Part shown: piece after piece, positions 23,786-34,375 of the stretch | Position numbering within the stretch: position 1 is the stretch's first letter | Layout of the letters: each line of letters starts with the position of its first letter | DNA from: Phytopythium helicoides | Lineage: Eukaryota > Oomycota > Peronosporomycetes > Pythiales > Pythiaceae | Direction of reading: 5' to 3' | NCBI GenBank assembly: GCA_024867545.1 | Contig: JANFNE010000028.1 | Location: 434,001 to 498,000 of the forward strand | Length of the DNA stretch: 64,000 nucleotides | The notes under the pieces: model-generated | The model's input: only the letters and a program-made list of their open reading frames with translations | Database searches by the model: none | What the model was told of the DNA's origin: nothing | Translations under genes and position numbers: made by a program

Positions 23786-25068
23786 TCAGACAAAGTCGTC
23801 GCTCTCCGACTCTGCCTTCTGCTCAACTTTGTGATTCACCCAGAGGATGACCCAAATTGCCGCGAGCTGCGCGCACCAACAGCATTAGAGATGCTCCGAA
23901 AGACTCATGCACTTTCCCAACGATCAAACCCACCTGGAGCCAATGCAGCATGCTGACACTCGACTTGACGCCATCGCAGCCGAGTCCGTTGGAGCAGTTG
24001 ATCTCGCTGTTTGATCCCTTCGACCTGACCACACCGATGTAGATCTGCGATGCAAACAATGCTACTATCAGCCTCACGAAAAGCCTTCGCTCATCTCGCG
24101 GTTCACTCGTTTTACCTGAGCAGAGACGGCGACGACAACGAAGACCGAGACGACCAGCACAATCTTGAGGATTTTGTGGGCGTAGCTCATGCTGTCACCG
24201 GGTTTCTTGCCGTTGGTGATTTGTTCTCGAAGATCTCTGTTGCTAACTTGCGGCAAGCTGAGCATATCGTCAACTCCAGATCGAGAGCTGTCCGACGAGT
24301 GATTTGAGTTGGTTCGACTGCTGAAGATGCCACCACTGGATCGGGGGCTGTCGAAGTTGGTACGGATTTCAGCCAATACTCGCAAACGCTCGAAGTGGAG
24401 AAGACGACGGCGAACTCGAATGCCATACGTGAAGAAAGCAACTCCAATAATCGCGAGGACACCAGCGCTAGGCATCAACTGGAGATACATCATCAGAGGA
24501 GTAAAGTACCCCTTCGTCGTGAACAAACACAAGTCGATCACAAGATAGAAGGCCCAGATCGTAATCGCCGTCGCCCACACATACTTGGTGAGGTCGAGAG
24601 GCCGCTGGATGTGGACGGCACAACGCTGAATGACGGAGGCCCAGTAGCTGAGTGACATGATACTGCAGGCACAATGGCTCAAGTGAGACTAGGAACGTCA
24701 TCGTGGGAAGCGACAACGCGCTATACGTACAATATGGTGTAGAGTGCGGCGGTGCACGAGTCGGAGAAGTAGCAGACGATCGGGTGTGGAATGACGTGCT
24801 TGTAGGAGTTGGGATCGGCGCTCCGGAAGACGAAGGTGACGGCCGCGTAGGCACAGAGAAGCAATGAGTGCCGCTGAAGCTTGGCAGTATCGTACTTGAA
24901 CGCTCTCCAGCAAAGGAAGCTGGCGACAAACACAGTCACGAGGCCGACGGCAAGATAGATGATCTGGGAGCGCATATACGCACTCTCGTCCAGACTGGCA
25001 AACGCCCTAGAGCACTTGCCACCGAGCTGGGCGAGACCGAAATCGCACGTTAACGCTGTCAGGTTCAT
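23786..25068 (-). CDS. seven-transmembrane protein, family copy C
   Basis: Exons 25068..24731, 24662..24116, 24044..23934, 23866..23786 (358 residues), with the same intron positions and phases as A and B. It sits where B sits in the mirror arm. The tail (NHKVEQKAESESDDFV), exon 3 and the TM6 region match B, but exon 1 through TM2 (VFVASFLCWRAFKYDTAKLQ) matches copy A and not B. The variable loop before TM6 (SRTNSNHSSDSSRSGVDDML) is specific to C. This mosaic suggests exchange between family members. Function unknown; a plasma- or endo-membrane protein is inferred from seven hydrophobic segments. Confidence 0.78.
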
Positions 25069-25342
25069 CTCGCGTCGCAACTAGGGCACCACTCGACTCT
25101 AGCTCGTCCTCGGCGTGTCCAAAGTGGAAATGAGCTTGCGACGATGGTAGCTGAGCTGTGAGACTAATCCTCACACTTCAGATGTACTGCATCCTCCGTA
25201 TCGATCGATCCGGATGTACTCTAAACTGAGTTGACAATTCTTTCATGTCGGCTTCAAGGTTCCGACGACTCAGCAAGTCAGTCGCCCCATCTTGGCCATT
25301 AGTTATCGTTGAGTCTCACCGAGATCCAAGCAGATCTGCAGT

Positions 25343-25720
25343 TTGACGTCACGACATTTCCATCGTGTTTTTACTTTCTTGTGGTACGTGCAAATCCCAA
25401 GGTCAAACTCAAGCCACAAGATGTTGGTTCCACACATAATTACTACAACGCAACAAAGCATTCAAGCACTCGATCTTCCATCAAAGAAACATGATGCTAC
25501 GGCTCAATGCGACGTGGCAGCTTCCCAAGATCCCTTCCTTCGCGACCACCATCCTGGCGCCCAGCACAACGATCAAACTACCGATATCACATCTGGTAAC
25601 GATGAAGATCCTCTTATCGGATCGTTCCTAATGCCCAGACGATGGTCGCCTGCTCATGCACCTTCTGATGCTGTCAAGAAAAAGTATCGAGGGTCAGTGG
25701 TGCCGGGTGGGAGTGTCTAA
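25343..25720 (+). CDS. possible unknown protein-coding exon between 7-TM C and OYE (right copy)
   Basis: An open frame contains CDVAASQDPFLRDHHPG and HNDQTTDI, matching the minus-strand remnant at 9408-9773 of the left arm. The preceding frame (25309-25494) ends with PQDVGSTHNYY, which matches LQQPQDVGPTRVQ on the left, so the coding signal crosses frames here. Further on (25777-26110) are ORFs including a hydrophobic segment, YLLLAITLLVITS, that could be a C-terminal anchor. That stretch has no counterpart in the left arm. Splicing could not be resolved and the gene may be broken. No family is recognised. Confidence 0.3.
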   Translation: MTSRHFHRVFTFLWYVQIPRSNSSHKMLVPHIITTTQQSIQALDLPSKKHDATAQCDVAASQDPFLRDHHPGAQHNDQTTDITSGNDEDPLIGSFLMPRRWSPAHAPSDAVKKKYRGSVVPGGSV

Positions 25721-26135
25721 GCCTGCCACGCGATTGATGCAGCAGAGCTCTAGGGTGTTTCCTTAGGAATAGCTCCATGACGTCAAGCAAAGATGCTACG
25801 TCTACAAATGGACTGCGGTGTTACGGAAAAACCTTCGGGGTGAAGGCATGTAAAGTCAAGCATTACCACAGTAACGCTGTTACTGCAGATGACGTCAAGG
25901 TCTCGCGCCAAAGTTGTCAGGCGCTTTCTGTCATTCGGGTGATTGCCCCACTTACCTTCTGCTCGCCATCACGCTGCTAGTGATTACCAGCATTGAACCA
26001 ACAACCAATGGTTTCATCCCCGACCCAACCACATTGGAGCCGCCGGCTTCAATGACTGATCAAGACACGAGGACTCTCTTGATCGACAAGAAATACCGTA
26101 TCAAGGTGAAGTCAAAGTTTCACGCATACATTTCC

Positions 26136-27281
26136 TTATGGCTTGTCTTCAACCTGCTCCTGCTTCTTGCTAGCGTCGTATGCCAGGAACGTGTTGTAGC
26201 CCTCGTCACCCTTGTGCGCGTCCCAGTAGAAGTCGTACGCCACCTCCTCGTTCAAAGGCCAGTCGTTCAGGAAGCGCTCCGCCAGGTCCGGGTTTGCCAT
26301 GTACAGACGCGCAAAGCCCACAAGATCGGCAGCACCGCTGCGCAGCACACCCTCAGCCACGTCGCGCGTGAGGCCGCTGTTGGCCATCACCGTTCCCTTG
26401 AACCCCTTCTTGGCGTCGAATACCGTCACGAGCTTGGACGAGGAGTTCATACCGATGAAGAAGCCGTCCAGCAGCGCCAGGTACGCCAGTCCGTGCTCGC
26501 TCAGGCGCTCGAACGCGTAGGTGAACATTTCGTAGTTGTCGGGACTGCCCATGCCACCGAACACACCGTTGGGCGAGAGGCGCACGCCAATGCGGTCCGC
26601 GGGGTACACGGTCTTGATCGCCTCGACGATCTCGTGCAGGAAGCGGTAGCGGTTCTCGAACGAGCCGCCGTACTTGTCCGTGCGCTTGTTGGTCGACGAT
26701 TGCAGGAACTGGTCCACGAGGTATCCGTTGGCACCGTGGATCTCGACGCCGTCAAAACCCACGGCCTTGGCGCGCTCAGCACACTTGCGGTAGTCCTCGA
26801 CGATAGCCGGGATCTCCTCGATCTCGAGCGCGCGCGCCGTCTCAAAACCCACGCGGTCGCCCTGCGCGTTGCGCGTGGATCCCGTCTCGAACTTGGTGGC
26901 CGACGCCGACACGACCTCATTCTTGGCACTGAAGGACGGATGCGACTGGCGTCCCATGTGCCACAGCTGCAGGAAGATCTTGCTCCCCTTGGCGTGCACG
27001 CGGTCCACGAGCGTCTTCCACCCGGCAGCGTGCTCGTCGTTGTAGAGCGCAGGAGCTCCCCACCAGCCGTAGCCCTGCTCCGAGATGCCGCAAGCCTCGG
27101 TGATGAGCAGTCCGGCACCCGCGCGGTTCTCGTAGTACACGTGCATGCGCTCGATGGGCACACGCGTGTCCAAGTCGGCGCGCGCGCGCGTCGTGGGGCC
27201 GTACACGATGCGGTTCTTGAGCGTCAGGCCCTTGCTGAGCTCCAGCGGCGTGAAGAGCTTGTAGTCCGCGATCGAGGTCAT
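26136..27281 (-). CDS. Old Yellow Enzyme family NADH:flavin oxidoreductase (right copy)
   Basis: 381 residues from ATG 27281 (MTSIADYKLF), one exon. All OYE blocks of the left copy are kept: the His/Asn pair in EIHGANGY, the RTDKYGGSFENR segment and the FMN-phosphate loop. The few differences are conservative, for example Ala2 to Thr and Val to Leu in RARADLDTR. The gene has its own mirrored promoter region and is expected to be functional. The reverse strand is open for 458 codons because of codon composition and is not annotated. Confidence 0.92.
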   Translation of the reverse strand: MTSIADYKLFTPLELSKGLTLKNRIVYGPTTRARADLDTRVPIERMHVYYENRAGAGLLITEACGISEQGYGWWGAPALYNDEHAAGWKTLVDRVHAKGSKIFLQLWHMGRQSHPSFSAKNEVVSASATKFETGSTRNAQGDRVGFETARALEIEEIPAIVEDYRKCAERAKAVGFDGVEIHGANGYLVDQFLQSSTNKRTDKYGGSFENRYRFLHEIVEAIKTVYPADRIGVRLSPNGVFGGMGSPDNYEMFTYAFERLSEHGLAYLALLDGFFIGMNSSSKLVTVFDAKKGFKGTVMANSGLTRDVAEGVLRSGAADLVGFARLYMANPDLAERFLNDWPLNEEVAYDFYWDAHKGDEGYNTFLAYDASKKQEQVEDKP

Positions 27282-28038
27282 CGTGTCTAGTTGCGAGGTC
27301 GGCTTGTGCTGATGCGGTGGTGGTTGCTGCTTTCGGCGGTGAGTTCCGGAATGAGCTGCAGCGTCGACGTCCTCGGAGCGAGCTTAGTGGTCGCTCACCC
27401 ATGCTCCGTCGTGGACGCGATCCAACATTGCGCTTGTCTCGCCGTCTGTCAGCTGAGCTGATCACCGACTACGGACGAGTGCGGGTCGACGCAATCTCGC
27501 AGGTCGAGCAGCGGATGCCAGCCCAATGGCATACAGACGCACAGGTGGCGGCAACTGGATGGCTTCGGGGCCGAACTCGATCCGCATCGCTTGTGACACG
27601 ACGTCGCATCGCCAGCGGATCATAATGAGGCGCAGAGGCGCTTGATACGCAGCGAGGCAGATGACGTGATTGGCGCTGCTTGCGTCGGCGCTCCTGATGG
27701 CTGATCGGCGCGCGTCACAGATAGTCAGAGGCGCCGCGCGCTGGTTGGGCGGATGGAGCGTCAGCGAGCGCTCATTGGGCGAGCGCCGATCCGGATTGTG
27801 TAGTCAGCCAAGATGACTGATGCTGCGGGTGCCGTGATCGAGTCTCACGTCGTCAACAACGTCAGCGATTCAACCGAGCCACGATGGAGCAGCGTGGTGT
27901 GGTATCCAATATCCCACAAGTGCCTAGCTCTTCACAACGGCAGAATGAGCGCGCACAGATAGTTTTCATGAGGTATCATCGAGTCGCCAATGTGCTGCAC
28001 ACAGTGGCTGCGTTAGCAAGTGGTGAAGATTGATCCTA
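27282..28038. other. intergenic region, mirror of 7433-8236
   Basis: Same sequence as in the left arm, inverted, with scattered substitutions. No gene is supported. Confidence 0.5.
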
Positions 28039-28605
28039 TCAAACCACGTTTGTCTCTGGCTGGGGTTTCTGTACGACTTTATGGTTGACCCAGAGGATGA
28101 CCCAGATAGCCACGAGCTGCGTGCATGAGCAAAGTCAGCTACAAAAGTCGTCGCATTGCACAAGCCCACAACGTGACCCACCTGTAGCCAATGCAGCAAG
28201 CTGACACTTGACTTGACAGCATTGCAGCCGAGTCCGTTGGCGCAGTCGACCTCGTTATTTGACCCGCGAGACCTGACGATTCCAATATAGATCTGTGAAA
28301 AGTCGACACACATTTAGACGCAGAAGAAGCTTGTCAAATCTTCGAGAGTGACTCGTTACCTGGGCAGCGACAGCAACAACAACAAACACCGACACGACTG
28401 AAACAATTCTGAGGATTGTCCTGGCATAGCTCTTACCGACATCCGCTTCAGAGTGCGCTTGCATACCAGAGCGAAGCCTGACTTGTGAAACATTGCTCGT
28501 GGCAAAATCAGAAAGCGAACTATTTTCCACCCGATATGAGCACTCGCAAATGCTCGAAATGGAGAACTCGAATGCCATACGTGAAGAAAGCGATCCTGAT
28601 GATTC
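28039..28605 (-). pseudogene. 5'-truncated seven-transmembrane gene, copy D
   Basis: Only the 3' half of the family gene is present: the end of exon 2, exon 3 (IYIGIVRSRGSNNEVDCANG) and exon 4 to the TGA at 28039. Upstream of 28605 the similarity to copy A stops abruptly, so TM1-TM4 and the start codon are missing. Against copy A there is also a 12-nt and a 20-nt deletion in exon 2; the latter breaks the frame. This is the outer end of the inverted duplication. Substitutions are denser than in the intact copies, as expected without constraint. Confidence 0.82.
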
Positions 28606-28746
28606 GCAGAGAGTAGAGGCAACTATCGGAACTTCTTAAACGAATGTGCAACAACTCATTCCTCATGGGAATCATTTGAAAGTACTACGCGGCGTTGTTG
28701 GCTGAATCATAACTTAGTTATTGTACGGTTTTTGGAATGTGCAACA

Positions 28747-29936
28747 CTAACAAACAGAGGCGGTTGCTTCGCTCTTGGTATCTTCCTCAATGTTGCGGTT
28801 GATGCCGAGGATGCCCCAAATTGCTACGAGCTACGCGAATGTCCACTGTCAGCTATGAATATCTACATTGCACATGTGCCAAAACCAAACTCACCTGAAA
28901 CCAATGCAGAACGCTGACGCTCAGCTTGACATCATTGCAGCCGAGTCCATTGGCGCAGTTGAGCTCGAGATTTGGTCCATTTGACCTGTCCGTGCCTATG
29001 TAGATCTGTGGATCAATCGAATGCATCAGATTTTCAGAATCCCTACAATAGCTGGACATTGTTCGCGACGGCAAACCTGAGCAGAGACGACGACGACAAC
29101 GAAGGCTGAGACGACCGAGACGATCTTGACGATGCTGTTGCCACTGTTCTTGCTATAGCTGGCTTCGATTTGTGAGCTGCTGACATCCGGAATCACGAAT
29201 CGCGAAGTCGCCGCTTCGTAGTGATACGGATTGGTGCGCAGTTCGAACAGAATTCGTTGGCGTTCAAAGTGGCGCACCCGACGCTGCACGCGGATGCCGT
29301 ACATGACAAATGCAATGCCGATAATCGCGAGGACCCCAGCGCTGAGCATTAGCTGTAGATTCATCATGAGCGGGGTGAAGTAGCCCTTGGTCAAGACCAA
29401 GCACACGTCGATCACCAGATAGAAGACCCAGACTGCGATGGCTGCTGCCCACACATACTTTGTGAGGTTGAGAGGCCGCTGAAGTTCTTCTGCGCTGTGC
29501 TGGATGACGGACGCCCAGTGGCTGAGTAACATAATACTGCAAATAGAGCAGTTGAGACCGGGGTTGTTATCAGGATGCTACGAAGAGTCCAACGTACAAT
29601 ATGGTGTAGAGCGCGGCGGTGCACGAGTCGGAGAAGTAGCAGACGATCGGGTGCGGAATGACGTGCTTGTACGAGTTGGGATCGGCGCTCCGGAAGACGA
29701 AGGTAAGCGCCGCATAGGCACAAAGCAACAGTGAATGCTGCTGCAGCTTGATGGCAGTCACGCCTACTCGCTCGCCAAAACATGAAGCTGGCGACAAACA
29801 CAGTCACGAGGCCGCTGACGAGATAGATGATTTGTGCATGTAGATATGCCGCCTCATTCAGACTGGCAAATGTGGTTGAGCAGCCACCACCAAGCTGGGC
29901 GAGGCCGAAATAGCACGTCGAGTCCGTCAGGTTCAT
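28747..29936 (-). CDS. seven-transmembrane protein, family copy E (frame broken in exon 1)
   Basis: Exons 29936..29598, 29536..29077, 29005..28895, 28830..28747 follow the family structure, with introns of 61-71 nt. Exon 1 is 339 nt instead of 338. One extra base near 29757-29772 shifts the frame between FMFWRAS and KLQQHSLLLCAYAALTF. After this the family sequence is intact to the stop (LVAIWGILGINRNIEEDTK). The tail and the pre-TM6 loop are unlike copies A-D, and exon 3 has IYIGTDRSNGPNLELNCANG. It lies just outside the duplicated arm and may be an older neighbour. It is either a recent pseudogene or an intact gene with a one-base sequence error. Confidence 0.65.
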
Positions 29937-30764
29937 TAGGTCGCGGGGCTCGCCAACGTCTTCCAACGTCCCGATTCGCCCGCGTCGCGCCAAGAGCGAG
30001 AATGAGCAGCGAGGAGCGCTTCTTGAGCTGTTCGCGCCGCCTTGCACCTTCTTCAAGGCCCCGACCAAACATTTGTCGAGTCCCCCCGTCTCCACATAGT
30101 TTCACTGTATGAGCATCAGCCCCTCAGCTCATCCGAGCATGGCGATCACGATCTGCTTGTTGCCATCGTAGGACTCTGACACCGGAAGCAAATCCCAAAC
30201 TCGTGCCCACGACAAATCGTCCAGCCAGCAGTGGACTGGTTTCCCGGCAGATTAGATTGATAGAATCTGACACGGCAACTTGCCTGGCCACTCGTAGCAT
30301 GGTGCCAGCCTCTCCATAGATCGAGCGGAGATTTGAGGCACAGGGTCCGATGGCAAACAGATCTGCGTTCAAGTTCGTTGTGGCGGATCTTAGCTCGACT
30401 CGTACACCACAGTAGCTACACTATACCTAGATAAATGTAGCTTTCACGGCGAGTGCGGAACACTGCGCCGCGCAGCGAGAGACTAGAGTCTGCTCAACTG
30501 CATACGTCTTAATGACGCCCCGTTGTAGTCCGGGAAGAAGTTGGCTGGCCGCGCATGTCGACCGAAGTTACGAAGACGTGTCCCTTCGACAGCGCTCGAC
30601 TCGTATTCAGGTTTGCTGCACCATTAATGTGCTGGGGCTGTGGTGGATTTGACCCAAGGCATCGAGTCTCACGGGAGCGTCATGGATCGTGGCAGTTGAT
30701 TTATTGATGATGCTACACGTCTACAACAGCGGATACAGCTGCACATGAGGGACCTTTGCTTCCT
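29937..30764. other. intergenic region, no gene seen
   Basis: About 830 nt between the start of 7-TM E and the 3' end of the calpain-like gene. A short frame on the minus strand has no motif. It should contain the 7-TM E promoter. Confidence 0.4.
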
Positions 30765-33700
30765 CTACTCTCCGTCGCTCGTGAGTGCAAACTCGGTGTC
30801 ACACTGCACCGACAGCACAAACTTGCCAGTCTTCCCCGGCTCATACGTGGCCGGCATGATGACATATGGCTCCTTCGTGGCAGCCGGCAGCACGAGCTCC
30901 GGCGGCGAGCGCACCGAGTGGAGCGGCACAAAGTCCGTCTCCGTCCACTGACGCCCATTGACGATGACCCCTCCAGGCGTCGCGAGATATTTTGCTGCTG
31001 CCAGCAAATAGGTAGAAGCCCATCATGGTTCCCCACGACGTCTCGCTTACACTTACCGCTCCACTCGAGCTCTGACCTCGACAGTGTGATGACGACACGT
31101 CCGGGTCGAACTCCCTTGAGCTCAAGGTAGAACTTAGGATTCTTGCGCCAGTCTGCATGGAGATGACACCCGCCGTTTTCTCCATCGCGCCACTCTCCGG
31201 GCATACTCTGCATCGAAAATGTGGGCAACGCGTCCACTCGAACAGGAAGGTCACAGTCGACGGTCAGTTCAAAAGTGCCTTCGATGCCAGCCTCACCAAG
31301 TGATGGGACGATGAGCAGTCCGCCACCGTTTGGACCACTAGTTGAGCCATTCGTGTCCAGTAGCCACTCCTTCGGGAGCTTCTTCAGATGCATACATGCG
31401 GTAGCAGGACTTGTGTATTCGGAGATGCGAGACCATTCTGAGGGGGCGACCACAAGCTTCGATGAGGGTAAAACAGACGTATGATGCTGTGGTTCTAGCC
31501 CTTGTTCTGCCTGTTCTTGCTGGGTGTCAACTGTTCCCAAGCGCAAACTTCGCCTCTGCGACCGCATGCTCTCGAGCCAAGTCCGCGCCGTATGCATCCA
31601 CATCTTCCTCTTCGTCGTCACCTTTTACCTCACCAGAGGGTTTCGACCCATGCCGCTTTGTATCTGATGTCCGCTTCGGACTCGCTACCTTTCCGAGTGC
31701 CTTGGGAGCTAACTCTTCGCCGAGGAAGTTCGGTCTTTGGTGCCTTTGCAACCGCTCGAAGAGCTAATAACGAGCTGCTAGCTGAGCTTGTCGGTTCGTT
31801 TCCAGTTATTGAGGGTGAAGTGGAAGATACTGGTGTAGCTGCTCGAACTGCAGTGATACCGACGAGCAGGCCTCGATCTTTGCCCGCATCACGCTTTTTC
31901 CCACCGCCTGCTCCGCCAGAGGCGCGATGCGATGTCTTCACCAGCGTTAGCTTCATGGTCGCATACGCTTTCGACGCATATAATACCTGAAGCTTGTGTC
32001 GAGCTTGGTCACTGCCACCATCGCCGCTCAATGGCGGAAGGCGGACCCAAAACTGTGGATTTTGACACCAAGCCGCGTTGACGTCGCGTTGATTCTGTGT
32101 CGCCACCAGAGCTGAAGGACATAGCGGGCCACCCGCGTTCGTTGGTTCGCCACTTTCTTCTTGGTCGTTTCGCCAACGCCCCGCTCGGACACTCGAGAAA
32201 AGAGGCGGAATCTGTTCAACCCTCACGGATTTCGGTGCAAAGACCCGAAGGAAGAACTCCATTTCAACTCGCGCATGATCCGTGAAAGGCACCACGAGGT
32301 ATGACACGCCCGGTTCTAGAGTCACCTCTTCTTTCAGAACTAGTTCTCGATCAGGAAGGGCTCCGCGTGCGATGGCGGTACCTCCAGCAGATCCTGCGCC
32401 TCCAGCTGAGCTCGGTGGGATTAACGAGGACGTGGAGATGTCGCTTGGATCAATAGATCGAGCCTCTGTAACCACTCGACTTGCTTTGAACTCCCACGCA
32501 CGAACCTCTCCAGCTGCTGCACTTGCCGGGGCCTTCTCCTTCAAAAGCACGAAATTCATGGCAAAATTGTCACCTCCATACAGCCTGAAGTCGCGTTGCA
32601 CAAGCGAAAGGAGCACGTTGGGAGTCCGCTCACGAACTGAGAGTCGAAATTGAGGATTGCGAAACCAGCTCGCGTCAGCATCGCGAAGTATCGCCCACTT
32701 CGTTCCACTGATAGCAGTCTCTCGCGCAATCTTTTGCAGCTGAAGCGATTGAGACGCTACATGATCGTTCTCTCCACTAGCAACTGATGTTGTGGGCCGA
32801 TTGACTGCAGTCGTAGGACGATTCGAATTCGACGGCCATGTTGAAGGGGCTCCCGCCGCGGAGAGGCCCATCCATTCGCCTCGTACGGAGTATTGATGCC
32901 AACCTGCTTCATCCGAGAAAACGTGGGCTACAAACAGTTCTGAAAAAGCGTCAAGAAAGTCTTCCCAAAGCATCCAAAAGCAACCATCCCGCCCAGCACG
33001 GGAGAAGCCGCTGGCTGGGTCATTGCGTAGGGCATGTTCAACCTGTGTATGTTCTTCCCACTTGCTGTCGTCATTGGACCACTCACCCTTCCACATGCCA
33101 CGACCCCATACTGTCTGCAGCTTGACAAATCGAAGCACTTGCGGGGGAGATGTCGAATTCGCTGACGCCCCTGGAGCAGGCGGCATCGTCACTTCCGTCA
33201 CATACTGGATAACGTACAGGCGGTTCTTGAGTAATCCGAGCGGAGTCTGGTCGAGCGAATTAAACGTGAGCTGCTTGATCTGCGCTGCGAGAATACTTCG
33301 TCGTCGCCTATAGCGTAGAATTTGCTTCCACAGCTGCAGTGCTGCAGCATTGCTTGTCGCCGCAGTACTGTCATCATCATCTCGCATTTTGAACCGGTCA
33401 TGCTGCAGGTTGATGCGATGTGCGCTGCCACCCGTGAGATCCAAGAACGCCTCAAGGATTCGGCTGCTCGTGTTGGACACACCTGCATCGAGTGCTTCGT
33501 AGCTGCCATGGAGCTTGGCGTATGCCTTCTCAAGTAGCGGGAGAAACAGCTCATTCTTGTCAATGCTCCCACCGTAGAGCAGCCCACCGGGGCTTGACAT
33601 TGACGATCCAGAGGCAGACGCTGGGAAACGATCTTCAGGAGCTAGCTCGACCGAGTAAGGCAACCTAGTGTCCGTAGTGACTGTAACCCAGTCGTCATCT

Positions 33701-34182
33701 TTAAAGAAGCGGCACGAAAACACTCCGAAACGTAAGAAGTCGCTCAGAGACTCGGACGCAAACAGGTTCTCGATCAGATTGTCTGGGTGTAATGCGATGG
33801 CTGCTAGCACCCCAAGAAGCCACGCGTCGCGTAAAGACCCTTCGCGCACGACTCCAACGCTTCCAGCCGCGTGGGTAAAGTATGCTGGTGCGTCTGCGAA
33901 TTCCTGCGGCCGATACCAATGGACAGCCAAGCTTTCGTCCTCAGTTGATGATGCAGGCACGTACTCTGGCAGCTTCGTCGGGTCCACATATAGCGTCGAT
34001 AGCGAGCTGGGGGAGAATTCGGTATCTTCGTACAGCAGTTCGGGGCTCAATGATGAAATTTGTCCGTCGTACGCTCCGCTTTGAAAAGCCTCATCTTGTT
34101 TCTCACGTAGAGCACGCACGAGCTGCTCCTCGAGGTTTGGAGAAGCGATCCGATCAAGCACGGAGGACTCGGGCGTACGCAT
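30765..34182 (-). CDS. calpain-like protein without catalytic residues (pseudoprotease)
   Basis: The start is ATG 34182 (MRTPESSV). The calpain fold is clear: REGSLRDAWLLG at about residue 117, EAFLDLTGG near 245, WGRGMWKGEWSNDDSKW near 360. It is followed by three or more calpain domain-III/C2-like modules (WFRNPQFRLSV, WCQNPQFWVRL, WRKNPKFYLEL). The catalytic Cys is Ala (GCG at 33823-33825), the His site reads LLKNRLYVIQ without the expected GHAY, and the Asn of NPWG is Thr (TVWG). The last intron is 31056..30995 (GTAAGT donor), leading to KYLATPGG and the end at 30765. The frame shifts by +1 twice in a charged linker, between about 31740 and 31640 and near 31525. It probably serves as a lipid- or protein-binding scaffold and not as a protease. 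Confidence 0.75.
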
Positions 34183-34375
34183 GATGTGAGAGTAGAGGGT
34201 GGTGAGATGTTTGAAGGAGTTGAAGGTGCGGGGTCTGCATGATTTCAGAGCTTGCACAGGAACCGACGCGTGTCGTTACATGGTGGTTTCTCTCGACTTT
34301 GAGACTTACAATACAGACATTCATTTTTCACGTCTACAATTGCATGGAGATGTTTCTAGTTCACACAGGTGGCTT

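Larger units (their letters stand above)
18643..28605 (-). repeat. right arm of the ~10-kb inverted duplication
   Basis: Mirror of 6825-16536, with the gene order GDH, 7-TM C, OYE, truncated 7-TM D going outward. It is about 250 nt longer than the left arm, mainly because of extra sequence between 7-TM C and OYE. The outer end is at the sudden loss of similarity upstream of ATCGCTTTCTTCACGTATGG in 7-TM D. Confidence 0.9.
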
